From Thermotogota bacterium ADurb.Bin062 (GTDB taxonomy: Bacteria; Thermotogota; Thermotogae; MWEM01), in NCBI GenBank assembly GCA_002071085.1, contig MWEM01000020.1, positions 1-45,290 of the forward strand: a stretch of DNA of 45,290 bases, written 5' to 3'. This document shows positions 7,419-16,200 of the stretch, piece after piece. The first letter of the stretch is position 1; every line of letters begins with the position of its first letter. The notes under the pieces are model-generated. The model saw only the letters and a program-made list of their open reading frames with translations, was not told the DNA's origin and made no database searches. Position numbers and translations under genes: made by a program.

Positions 7419-8690
7419 TTAAAGCCGCCCGTCGGACGGGGAAGGCCCTTGAACGGTCATCCAAAAACAGACCCCGTACAGTCCGGGTATGTGAAACAGG
7501 GGGTGCCTGGGCACACCGATCCAATCGTCGCCCAGCATCTTGTGTATCTCCGTCGTCAGTGATATATTGTGTACGGGGGCGTCGCACCCCGTTTCGTCGT
7601 ACCACAACCCCGTTTGCAAACGTAAAGAAAAATGACCGTCGGAGGAAAAATCGCCTCCGGTGGGCTGTAACGCGATAAGCGCTCGGCCCGAGTTTTCACG
7701 CTGCGACTGCGACAGCAGCTCGGACAGGGAATGCTCGGACGGTTGGTAGGCGAGGTGCGGGTAATCCATAGAGGGAACGGAGTCATATTCGGCTTGGGCC
7801 GCGCCGGTTAAAGGCAAAAAAAACCTCGTTGCCGTCATTTTATCGGTAAAAGGCATCCGGAAGACGCCGCTTTCGATCAGAAGGCACCGGTCCTCGGGGT
7901 TTGTCGTCCCTTCCATATCGAAAAAGGCGTTAAAGAATTGGTCTTTCCTGTTTCTCGACTGATAGAGTGTCAACCCGTCTGCGAAGACTTTTTCGCCCAT
8001 TCTGCCGGCGTATAAAGAAGAGCCGGACCCGTATGAGATACCGTTGAGGGTTTCCCAAAGCGTTTTATTGTACAGAGGGTCGTTGAAGAAAAAGAGGACC
8101 GGAATCCTTCCTTCGGGAGCGCAGGGCTTCTGTCCGAGCCCGTCGCAGAGCATCCGAAGGGCATCCAACGCCGCGCGCTTGTCAAAACTCGGTAATCTGA
8201 AAGAAAGCGTTCCATCTTTTACGTTTTCGGAGTCTTTTCTTTTTAGGGTTAGGTAGAATTCAAAGTACCTGGCCTTGTGATAGAGGTCGAGCCCGACTGT
8301 ATTCCTGAGATGGCGGCTTTCGCTGATATAACGGATGTCGTGAACGAAAGAGCAATCGGGAAATCGGCGGTTTTGCTCTCCCAGCATCTCTTCGACCTCC
8401 CAGAGAAAATCGTACGCATCCATATCCGTCTCGATGTATTCACGCTCTTCGTGTTTGTCCGCGGTCGGGGAGGCCGTGTACACGACGCCCATATCCAGAC
8501 GTTTTTTCGCTTCTTGGGTTAACCCTTCTTCGTCGAATTCGCCCAACGCGCCGGCTATACCGATCTTTCCATTCTCGTACAAACGGACGCTACCCCGAGT
8601 GATCTCTCTCGATCGGGTGGAATCGATGGCACCCCCTCGCAATCGGGCGCATATCTCGCCCACAGTTTCTACGTACGCTTCCCTGATCAT
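7419..8690 (-). CDS. pmbA: TldE/PmbA-family protease subunit
   Basis: The 423-residue protein pairs with TldD directly upstream. TldD and TldE form a heteromeric metalloprotease that opens and degrades unstructured peptides, known from microcin and CcdA processing. Typical TldE features here: an N-terminal region with SxxREITRGSVRLYENGKIGIAG-like strands (about 25-48), a central domain with ASPTADKHEEREYIETD-like acidic loop, and no HExxxH motif, as expected for the non-catalytic partner. It starts 6 bases after the tldD stop, so the two are co-transcribed. Sequence similarity to TldE is weaker than for TldD, and the assignment leans partly on the neighbour. It converges with the dipeptidase gene. 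Another peptidase pair is common in genomes with modified peptides, but no precursor is visible here. Confidence 0.8.
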   Translation of the reverse strand: MIREAYVETVGEICARLRGGAIDSTRSREITRGSVRLYENGKIGIAGALGEFDEEGLTQEAKKRLDMGVVYTASPTADKHEEREYIETDMDAYDFLWEVEEMLGEQNRRFPDCSFVHDIRYISESRHLRNTVGLDLYHKARYFEFYLTLKRKDSENVKDGTLSFRLPSFDKRAALDALRMLCDGLGQKPCAPEGRIPVLFFFNDPLYNKTLWETLNGISYGSGSSLYAGRMGEKVFADGLTLYQSRNRKDQFFNAFFDMEGTTNPEDRCLLIESGVFRMPFTDKMTATRFFLPLTGAAQAEYDSVPSMDYPHLAYQPSEHSLSELLSQSQRENSGRALIALQPTGGDFSSDGHFSLRLQTGLWYDETGCDAPVHNISLTTEIHKMLGDDWIGVPRHPLFHIPGLYGVCFWMTVQGPSPSDGRL

Positions 8691-8696
8691 ACGAGA

Positions 8697-10040
8697 TCAA
8701 CCCACCACATCGATCTCGGAAATCCGCACATAGGGGCCTCCGAAATCGATCGGCAATCTCAATTGGTCTCTCTTCGAACACGTGACGAACGGATTCTCGC
8801 CGAGACTCGCTCGATCCGATATCCCGTCGATTTTAAATAGGGTGCCAAAGGAATTTCCGGTTAGCAGCGAAATTTTTACCGGCTCGGCGATCGTTCCCCT
8901 TCGAATCCGATAGGCGATGATCGGAGAAACCGTAAAGTTGGTGGAGCCGAAGCCACTTTTGATCGTATCGATGAGAAAGCCATTGTCCACTTCGCCGATG
9001 AGCGAGCACAGCGGTGTTTTTCCGGGTTCGATGTAGGTGTTGGTCATCCGAACGATCGGTTCATACTCAAAACTGATCGCCCTCGCGTTTCCGGTGAGGT
9101 TTTCACCGAAGTCGACGGCTGTGGATGCGTTGTGCAGCCTCCCAGCCATCACACCGTCACGGATCAGATAGGTCTTCCGGGCCTTCGTCCCCTCATCGTC
9201 GAACGGGGTGTAGCCCATCCCCAAAACGCCGCCGTCATCGACGATCGACAGGTTTTTGTGGGCGACTTGCTTTCCGATCACCCACCGATCCTTTAGTGTC
9301 TGGTCTCCTTGGTAAGTGTCCGATTCGCTGAGGTGTCCGAAGCTTTCATGCGCGAAAACGCCCGCGGCTTGGGGGGAGAGAATGACCGGATAACGACCGG
9401 ACTCGACGCTCTTCGCGCGTTTGAGGAAATCGGCGGAACGATTCAGCGTGTTCGCGAACTTCCGATCTTGAGCTTCCATATCTCGGTAAACGTGTGCGCC
9501 ATAGCTAAAGGAATCTTTGATCTGGTTGCCTTTCGCGCTCATCTCATAGGAAAACAGAAGGCCTATCTTTTGGTAATCGAAAGAGCAATCCGCGCCTTTG
9601 GAAGAAATAAAACGCTTATTTCGCAATTCATCGACATAGCGCGCCGTCCAGAGCCGGATATGGTCGTAGCTGTCGATGATCGGGAAGTAGTGAGAGAGCA
9701 GGTCATACTTTTCTTTTATCGTTTTCGAAGAAACGGACTGGGGGCCTGAAAATTGTCGGAGGGTTTCCCGATGGGCTTCCAACTTCTGCACCACCGGGTG
9801 TTCGGACACGGCCTGTGAGGGGGTGGTTAGGCTGGCCAACCGATCGATGTGTTCTTGAACGGCGTCCACGGATGACGTGGCCGAATAGTACCAACGCTTG
9901 CCGTCGAAAACGCGTACAAATGCGGCTTCATAGCGTCTTTCCAGCATTTCCTGGACGTCGCCGAACCCGAAGGCGATCCTCGTTTGAAACACCTCTTCGA
10001 TTCTGACGTCGCAATACAACGAATCAGGAAATTCGAACAT
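8697..10040 (-). CDS. tldD: TldD metalloprotease catalytic subunit
   Basis: The 447-residue protein carries the family's zinc motif HESFGH at residues 231-236, within GVFAHESFGHLSESD. A late cysteine in NPFVTCSKRDQ (about 430) fits the third metal ligand described for TldD. With TldE it forms a barrel-shaped protease for short or unfolded peptides in the cytoplasm. The ATG has an excellent GGGAGGTGGGGG ribosome site. A promoter-like pair lies at 10093-10123. I see no microcin or RiPP precursor gene nearby, so a housekeeping peptide-clearing role is the simplest reading. Confidence 0.92.
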   Translation of the reverse strand: MFEFPDSLYCDVRIEEVFQTRIAFGFGDVQEMLERRYEAAFVRVFDGKRWYYSATSSVDAVQEHIDRLASLTTPSQAVSEHPVVQKLEAHRETLRQFSGPQSVSSKTIKEKYDLLSHYFPIIDSYDHIRLWTARYVDELRNKRFISSKGADCSFDYQKIGLLFSYEMSAKGNQIKDSFSYGAHVYRDMEAQDRKFANTLNRSADFLKRAKSVESGRYPVILSPQAAGVFAHESFGHLSESDTYQGDQTLKDRWVIGKQVAHKNLSIVDDGGVLGMGYTPFDDEGTKARKTYLIRDGVMAGRLHNASTAVDFGENLTGNARAISFEYEPIVRMTNTYIEPGKTPLCSLIGEVDNGFLIDTIKSGFGSTNFTVSPIIAYRIRRGTIAEPVKISLLTGNSFGTLFKIDGISDRASLGENPFVTCSKRDQLRLPIDFGGPYVRISEIDVVG

Positions 10041-10092
10041 CCCCCACCTCCCTCTTTCAGTTCACGATGGCTTGGAATCAGGACTCTCTTTC

Positions 10093-10123
10093 ATTGTACA
10101 AGTCCAGGCAAACCCAATGTCAA
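10093..10123 (-). promoter_or_regulatory. Probable promoter of tldD-tldE
   Basis: Reading the minus strand, TTGACA (10123-10118) is followed after 19 bases by TACAAT (10098-10093). The spacing is longer than the ideal 17, but both hexamers are close to consensus. Transcription would start about 45 bases before the tldD ATG. Confidence 0.55.
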
Positions 10124-10170
10124 GCAGAAATAGCCGGACATTTGGGTAAAAATTTCGTAAAACGTCGGGT

Positions 10171-11433
10171 TTACCCCATCTTCTGCCCTTTGTAGACCCA
10201 AAGCGAAACGATCGAATCCTTTCGGAAACGGTCCAAGAGATCGGGAGTGACCTGAATCTCCGCCAGACGGGAGGATTCGATCTTCTCGAGCTCTGAGAAG
10301 GCCAGTTGTATCCGTTCCAGATCGAACATACGGCGGTACTTCCGGTAAGCGGGCAGCAGCTCGGCCTCTTCGGGCTCGAAATAGAGATAGGAGCCGAGCC
10401 AATAGCCCTCGTTTTTCAACAATGGGAGCACGTTTTTCACGGGGTAGAAGTCATTGTCGAAATTATGAGCGCTGGATCCGAACATATCGAAAACACAATA
10501 GACGGACTCTTTGCGCAAGGGAAGCTCGTTGAAGTCGGCGCAGATGAAGATCAACCGTTTATTCGGATAATGTGTCTCGAAGTGCTTCTTCGCATATCGG
10601 ACGAGCGACAAGTGATTCTCCGCCATAATATAGGTGACTTTGTCCGGCAGTCTGTCGATAAATCCCATCAGGAAAAAGCAGAAGCCAGAACCTATCTCCA
10701 AGACGCTTAACGGGCGGTTTTCGAAAGCCACGCGCCGCATCACCCAGTCAAAACCTTTTTTCGTGAAACTGATGAAAAGCGGGTCGGTGCTATCCAGATA
10801 AGCGCGAACGGGGTTCTCCTCTTGCAGGTAGGAGGGGCCGCCCTCCGCGCCGGAAGAGGGCGTGATAACGATGCCGTCTTCGATACTGGCTTGATAGCCA
10901 CAGGAGCACACCAATTCGCCTTGATAGATCATATTGCCCTCAACGGAAGCCTTGCCCACTTCCAACGGCTCGGCACACCGCGGACAGGCGAAGGCGCTGA
11001 AAAAGGATATCGGAATACCCAACGGTCTGTAGACGGTGAGCTTCTGAGTTTGAAGCTGAGCGATCTCTTCGTTAATGAGCGATAGCGCCTCATCGAGAGC
11101 AGTTTTTTCCAGCAGCAGACCCTCTCGCTTCTTGATGAAGTAAGACTCGAAGTAGTCTCTGTCCTTTTCGTCAACCAATTGCGTTAACCGATGGAGAGAA
11201 AAGAGCATCTTGATCTCGGTGATCGTGAATCGCATCTTTTTGAAAACGAGGATTCTTTCTATATCCTCCTCACAACTGCGATCGAAGGCGTACTGGTTAT
11301 GGATCTTTTCCGGTAACAACAACCCGTTCTCGATATAATACCGAACGGTATCGATGGAAATATCGTACTTCTGAGCAAAGTCACCTATCCTCATACGGAA
11401 CCCAGCCTGCACCTCCGTAAGGGGAACCGCCAA
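10171..11433 (-). CDS. MerR-type regulator fused to a zinc ribbon and SAM methyltransferase
   Basis: Three parts are visible. Residues 14-80 are a MerR winged helix (MRIGDFAQKYDISIDTVRYY, then the KKMRFTITEIK segment). Residues about 85-130 are a helical, coiled-coil-like dimer arm. A zinc ribbon follows with Cys150, Cys153, Cys176 and Cys178 (ACPRC and CSCGY), and then a class I methyltransferase with motif I VLEIGSGFC at 244-252. The zinc ribbon plus methyltransferase recalls RlmA/Trm112-like rRNA or small-molecule methylases. A MerR domain that senses the methylase substrate, for example an antibiotic, is an inference. The start could be TTG at 11433 (GGGGGT upstream) or ATG at 11394, which gives the canonical MerR N terminus. 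A hairpin with a T-tract lies in its leader at 11464-11493. Confidence 0.82.
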   Translation of the reverse strand: MAVPLTEVQAGFRMRIGDFAQKYDISIDTVRYYIENGLLLPEKIHNQYAFDRSCEEDIERILVFKKMRFTITEIKMLFSLHRLTQLVDEKDRDYFESYFIKKREGLLLEKTALDEALSLINEEIAQLQTQKLTVYRPLGIPISFFSAFACPRCAEPLEVGKASVEGNMIYQGELVCSCGYQASIEDGIVITPSSGAEGGPSYLQEENPVRAYLDSTDPLFISFTKKGFDWVMRRVAFENRPLSVLEIGSGFCFFLMGFIDRLPDKVTYIMAENHLSLVRYAKKHFETHYPNKRLIFICADFNELPLRKESVYCVFDMFGSSAHNFDNDFYPVKNVLPLLKNEGYWLGSYLYFEPEEAELLPAYRKYRRMFDLERIQLAFSELEKIESSRLAEIQVTPDLLDRFRKDSIVSLWVYKGQKMG

Positions 11434-11463
11434 GACTGACCCCCACGTCTCTCACACAAGCAA

Positions 11464-11493
11464 CAAAAAAAAACCGACTTCGCCTAATCGGTT
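11464..11493 (-). terminator. Intrinsic terminator, possibly a leader attenuator
   Basis: On the minus strand AACCGA, a 10-base loop and TCGGTT are followed by a run of T residues. It may end the metallophosphoesterase transcript. A TATAAT at 11517-11512 lies upstream of it, so the hairpin would also sit in the leader of the MerR-methyltransferase gene, whose start is 31 bases further on. Confidence 0.7.
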
Positions 11494-11511
11494 CAACAGA
11501 CAGCGCCCTCG

Positions 11512-11517
11512 ATTATA
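11512..11517 (-). promoter_or_regulatory. Candidate -10 box upstream of the MerR-methyltransferase gene
   Basis: A perfect TATAAT on the minus strand, without a recognisable -35 at 17 bases. If used, the transcript begins near 11505 and crosses the hairpin at 11464-11493 before the start codon. Confidence 0.4.
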
Positions 11518-11594
11518 CAACAAAACCGCGCGCTTTCGATACGGTATGGGGAGCGCCGACTGGGCGCGCCGATCTTTAGATTCGCGTGTTTTCT

Positions 11595-11618
11595 GGGAAC
11601 GCTGAACTTCAGTTCGGC
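11595..11618 (+). repeat. Short hairpin repeat, copy 3
   Basis: GGGAAC followed by GCTGAACTTCAGTTCGGC. One arm differs from copy 1 (GCT for GCC), giving a G-U pair rather than a break in the plus-strand hairpin. It lies between the metallophosphoesterase stop and the MerR-methyltransferase leader. Confidence 0.8.
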
Positions 11619-11643
11619 AGGTGTTAAAGCTTACCAGACGCTC

Positions 11644-12516
11644 TCAAAAGGCAGCGCTATCTGCGGACTGCCAGATCGTTTGGTGGGTCAACTCGCCGGT
11701 TTCGTCGATGAGGAGGCGTTCATAAAACGGGGGTTGGATCAAAAACGGTAAGACTTTTTGGAAGAGCGATTGCACCGCCCCGTAGTAGCCGTCTTGCAGC
11801 CCGCCTAAGAGGAAACGCGAGACCTTCAACTCCGAATCTTCCTCCTGCAGCGTCATACCTAAGCCCCCGTGCCAGTGGCCGTGTAAGAAATAAACGGGTT
11901 GGTCTCGCGTCGGTGACGTTTCAAGTAGTCTGACAACAAGAGAGTACAGCGATGGACTGTGCGCCAAGACGAACAGAGCGGTGACCTCGGGCGCGGACAA
12001 GGCATCGGCAAGCCAGCAGTCCAGCTCGGCTCTGTCCAGCGTTTGGGAGAAGTCACACAAGAGGATGAACCGTAAACGAACATCCCCTTTTTGATAGTCA
12101 ACGATCCGGTTGAAGAAAGAGCCCGCGGTTTCCTGAGTGGATGGAAAGAGGAACAGCCAATCCAACTCGGTGGTTTCGTAGGCTGAGCCGATATCGCGGT
12201 TACCCGGAACGAACAGGGAAAGGACAGAATCGGGTATCCGGTCCCAGTAATGCGCGAAACGATCGATCTCCTTCAGCGCGAGCGCCCGCCCTCTTTTACC
12301 GTCGATCGCATCCCCGGTGTGAATCACGATGTCCGGTCTTTTGTCGTTCACCTCGTCGATGAACCACTCCAGTCGCGCTTCCAAGGCGGAATCACCGTAC
12401 TTCAGGTGATTGTCGGTGACCCAGAAGATGCGGACTGGTTCGGATGCGAACAGAGGGGATAGACAAAGAAAAAGGAGAAGTACAAATAGAAAGAACCGGT
12501 ATCTCTTTTGCGTCAT
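11644..12516 (-). CDS. Exported calcineurin-like metallophosphoesterase
   Basis: I place the start at the ATG at 12516, which gives 290 residues opening with a signal peptide, MTQKRYRFFLFVLLLFLCLS then PLFA. A longer open frame upstream runs through intergenic repeat DNA and is not credible. The phosphoesterase signature is complete: VTDNH (Asp35, His37), HTGDAIDG (Asp69), PGNRD (Asn106, Asp108), LAHSP, and GHWHGG. In position 108 Asp replaces the usual His or Glu of GNHE/D, a known family variant. The protein should hydrolyse phosphate esters outside the cytoplasmic membrane, with two metal ions; the substrate cannot be told. GGAGG lies 13 bases before the ATG. The likely terminator is at 11464-11493. 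Confidence 0.85.
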   Translation of the reverse strand: MTQKRYRFFLFVLLLFLCLSPLFASEPVRIFWVTDNHLKYGDSALEARLEWFIDEVNDKRPDIVIHTGDAIDGKRGRALALKEIDRFAHYWDRIPDSVLSLFVPGNRDIGSAYETTELDWLFLFPSTQETAGSFFNRIVDYQKGDVRLRFILLCDFSQTLDRAELDCWLADALSAPEVTALFVLAHSPSLYSLVVRLLETSPTRDQPVYFLHGHWHGGLGMTLQEEDSELKVSRFLLGGLQDGYYGAVQSLFQKVLPFLIQPPFYERLLIDETGELTHQTIWQSADSAAF

Positions 12517-12604
12517 ACTCGACTGATAACCTCCATCAGGAATGGACAAAGAGCAGATCGCAGGGTCGAAAAACCACTTACGCCGCAATAATGCCATAGA
12601 CCCA

Positions 12605-12725
12605 TCGCGGCGTAAGCGTTTCTTTTCTCGCGACGGCGCATACGCGTTCGAGAATGGGAAAGAGCAGATCGCGAGACTGCGTGGGCTTCCGAAGTCAGCC
12701 CGCTGGTTACCCCGCAATTAACCTC
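12605..12725. repeat. Dispersed degenerate copy of the 20.8-21.5 kb array unit
   Basis: Segments match the array: ATCGCGGCGTAAGCG near 12605, TCGCGACGGCGC near 12630, and GTGGGCTTCCGAAGTCAGCC followed by CGCTGGTTACCCCGC at about 12680-12715. The order is the same as in the array but pieces are missing. This shows the unit can occur away from the array and explains the spurious extension of the upstream frame of the phosphoesterase gene. Confidence 0.75.
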
Positions 12726-13249
12726 TTAGTTATGTCACCCCATAGCTTGAACCACACCGGATTTTCTCTTCCATTGAGGTCAAGAAGACGCTCGGGGGAA
12801 TCTCCTACTTTTTCGAAACCTGCGCCAGATGAAGTCGTACGAGTTGTTCCTCGACTAGAACGGCTATCTTCCCGTATCCACTGTGTTCCTGTTTCAACAG
12901 GTATCGATCGGGGTCCTCTATTTCGTTACCAATCGGCCATAGATTACAAAAACGAGTTTATGGTGCGCAGATCAGCCTCTATGCGATCAGAACGGCAATA
13001 GAAAGCGGGATGATCGGCTTCATCTTGCGTTCGACCAAACAAGGTCAATCTCTCTACAAAAGCTTCGGATTCACGGAGATAACCGTGGTACGTTACCTGT
13101 TCCTAAACATCGAATAGACGTTCTTAAGCCATTATTCGATTATGATAACACGAAGCTCGCCGAGCGAATAATTCTACTCAAAAAGAGGTTGCATATTTGG
13201 GCACTATTCAGTTGTTTCCCCCGCTGTAACCGTTAATGCTTGTAATGGT
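12726..13249. other. Gene-free stretch with decayed coding sequence
   Basis: About 520 bases with no intact gene. It holds the GNAT remnant at 12962-13117. The part upstream (12726-12961) contains frames interrupted by stops that could be the eroded front of the same gene, but I cannot show homology. The last 130 bases before the lipoprotein stop are A/T-rich with no clear terminator. Confidence 0.6.
12962..13117 (+). pseudogene. C-terminal remnant of a GNAT acetyltransferase
   Basis: The frame ending in TAG at 13115-13117 reads GAQISLYAIRTAIESG, then GFILRSTKQGQSLYKSFGF and TEITVVRYLFLNIE. This matches the end of a GNAT fold: the acetyl-CoA helix after the RGxGxA loop, the beta-bulge strand, and the closing LYxxxGF motif. 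No start codon with a ribosome site and no upstream acetyl-CoA loop is in frame, and other frames upstream are broken. I read it as the tail of a lost or truncated gene. It lies beside repeat debris and an A/T-rich zone, in keeping with past rearrangement. Confidence 0.7.
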
Positions 13250-16200
13250 TTATGGGGTATTGTTTTTTATTGAAAATGGCTTTCGAACGGATAAGACATT
13301 GACACTATCCAACGTGACACTATACCGCGCGTAGAATTGTCTTGTTGCACCAGGAGTGTCGGAGTGTCTTCTAGCTATACCTTCCGCTTCAATTATCCAA
13401 ACGGGATTACCGTCAGGATCTGTATACAATCGGTGATTCGTAGGTTGTGAGTCACACCCTTCAAACACGACAGAACCGTATAAGTAAGGCTGAATATTGT
13501 CTGTTCCGACCGCAGTAATAAAATCAGAAGGCAGAGTGATCGAGATTTTTCCCGTAATCCTATCGCCTTCGTTGACCAACTCAGGTGCGAGCGAGATGAG
13601 ACTATCGTTAATCGTCAGAGCTTGTAATATATCGAACTCAGTCGTTCTTGATCGTTTTAAATCCCCAGAAAAAGCGACGAGTTCCAAGCGATAATTTCCC
13701 GAAGCGGCGGTGTTTGATGCAATAACCCAATATTCCGTAAAGACAATGTAATCTCCATTCATAGAAGTACTTGGCGGCGATTCACGTACGATATTTGGAG
13801 GTGCGATTTCCGCATTCGATACATTCGTAAGCGTGGCAAGAGTAGATGGTACGCGATACGGATTATTAAACGCATATTCGAATTTGAACCTGACTTTTTC
13901 ATCTCTGAACAACAGAGAACCCCCGTCGGCAATACTAAGATCCCTCGTTTGCAAATCCCCTTGAACGACGTTGAACTTTCTTTCCGTTACGTACCCTACA
14001 TTTGGGTTTGCGGAAGAGGTCGCAGTTGCCACGAGGGTGAACGAAGCGGGTTCAGTAAAGACTATCGGAGGATCGCCGGAATATACGATCCAATCATCGT
14101 TTTCTGAAAGAATAAGGTCTCGGGTTAAAGGTGGCTCTGATGACCCCTCTTCCCATAAGGCTATCGTAACATGTGTTACGACTGGCGGGACTCGTATGAG
14201 TCGAACGATCGGCTTTATCACTTGCCCGACAAACAACGGGTCTATTGTTGAAGGTTGGATGATTTCAACCCGAGGTGTTGAAGGATACACATTTAACTGT
14301 TCGCCAGAAGATGTCGCCAACACGGAACTCGGATTAGTGTTCAGACAATAGATAGTCGGTGTCGCCCAAATGCTCCCCACTTTTGAGAAAACCACCTGAT
14401 CGAAAAGCGCGCTTGCCGGTATCGTAGTAGACGAAAGCGTTGGCGCGGCAATATACACCGCAGGATTAGGATTACCTTCTATTTCTAATCTTACTTGTAT
14501 AAGGCTGTTGTCTGAAACCTTTTGGTCGTTATTAAAGACGACACGTAATTGTTCTTGCTCGTAAATAAAGTAAGTGCCGTTAGTAACATCCGAAGGGAAC
14601 CGTAAATTCGAAAAGGATGGAAGAACCACATCGAAGGTTTCTTGTCCTTTTGCAATAAAATTACCGTTTCCTGTAGCCTTTACTTCGGCGGTTACCGTAG
14701 CGGCTTGGGTGCCTTTTAGATTGAACAAAGCCTGCACCGGTAGATCGATCAGGATACTGGGTTCGTTTGCGGTAACGGTTAAGTCGTAGGTACTTAGTGA
14801 ACATAAGTACTCATAAGACCCGGTAAAGAATTCCGGAATTTGATCGATCTCTAATCGGACTCTGGGTTCTTTCGCTTGTATGAAGGCAACGTTGCCAACC
14901 GAAGTGATTCTGACCTGCGGGTTAAAGGGTACCACGGTTAACGTGGCTCGCTTCGTAGTCAACGGGTTAGTCCCAGAGAGATCGGAAGTATCGTAGATTG
15001 AGATGACGACCACCGGACTGCTCGGAATCGTCGGCCTGAATTTGAAATTATAGTACTTCGCCGAACTGCCACTGACGTCAGATGAATATGGAGTCGGGTC
15101 GATCTCTCCCAAATTGCTATTCTCGAGAAGGACTCTTGGACTTTGTATGTTCATTCCCTGCGGGATTGTCACGGTCACGCGCAGCGACCCTTCGTAACCG
15201 GCTAAGTACTGCTTCGAGGTATCGATAGAGACTCCTACTGTCGAAGGAGGAATAGCGTAATCACTGTCGGAACGCATAACTGGTAGGTCTATCTGCGGTA
15301 CCTGGTTCAACGTGACTGACGCGTAGACCGTAAAGGTTCCCGGTTGACTGATATAGAACGGTTTATTGTTCCTGAATGTCGTATTATTGTTGTTGGTGGG
15401 TGACGCCCCAATAGGTACAACACCGGGAATAGAAACCCCCGTCGCGTCAGTGATGTACATACGAACCGATAGGTTCGAGACGTTGTTCGGGTTTTCCAAT
15501 TCCAATAGGAAATACAACGGGGCTCCGATAAATAGCTGGCTTGGACTGCCTTCTAGCGCGAAAGTCTTTTTTCGGATTTCCGCGGACAATACTGTGAAAG
15601 TCCGGCTGTTGACACCGACAGAAAGCCCGGCTGTCGTCGCAGTGGCGATGATGGTATAGACTCCCTCCGTCACGAAAGGCTCGATGGGATCGGTATAGCG
15701 TGTGGCGCGTTGATGCTCAAGATAGACAGCATCTTTGTAAATCTCGCTGCCCTTCCAAATCGCATAACTGAAAGAATCGATCTTGTCGCTATTCGGGATG
15801 CCATCCACTGAGAATAACAGAGTGATTGGCCGTCCCACCGTGATCCTGTCGATTGCTGGAGACGCTTCGATACTGATACTTATATCTGGCGCTTTTACCT
15901 CTATGGTAAGTGTTAAGACCTTCGTGTTCCCACTGATAGTGACAGCAGTTGCGGTGATCGTGTAAGATCCGGCGACACTGAACTTAGGAGGAGTATGGGT
16001 ATACGTAAAGCTTCCCATCTGCGTGGGCGCCGTTTCCGTCTGATGGATAGCAGATCCGGAGCTGATGCCGTAAGTGAAGGATTTGATCGGATCGACAACT
16101 GTGGCGCCCGTCACCGTAAACACAAGCGAGAAGGCTTCCCCGGTTCGTATCTTATCGATCTCTACTGGAGTAGCCGAAATCCCAACATTCAGTTGCGCTG

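Noticed and set aside
7419..10040. A peptide-antibiotic (microcin-like) cluster around TldD/TldE
   Set aside because: No small precursor, modification enzyme or transporter lies beside the pair, and TldD/TldE are often housekeeping genes.
12517..12717. N-terminal extension of the metallophosphoesterase
   Set aside because: The extra 67 codons cover the degenerate array copy, while the ATG at 12516 begins with a good signal peptide and has GGAGG upstream.
12654..13001. Open frame of 115 codons over the gene-free stretch
   Set aside because: It begins in repeat debris and lies out of frame with the GNAT remnant; no domain is visible.
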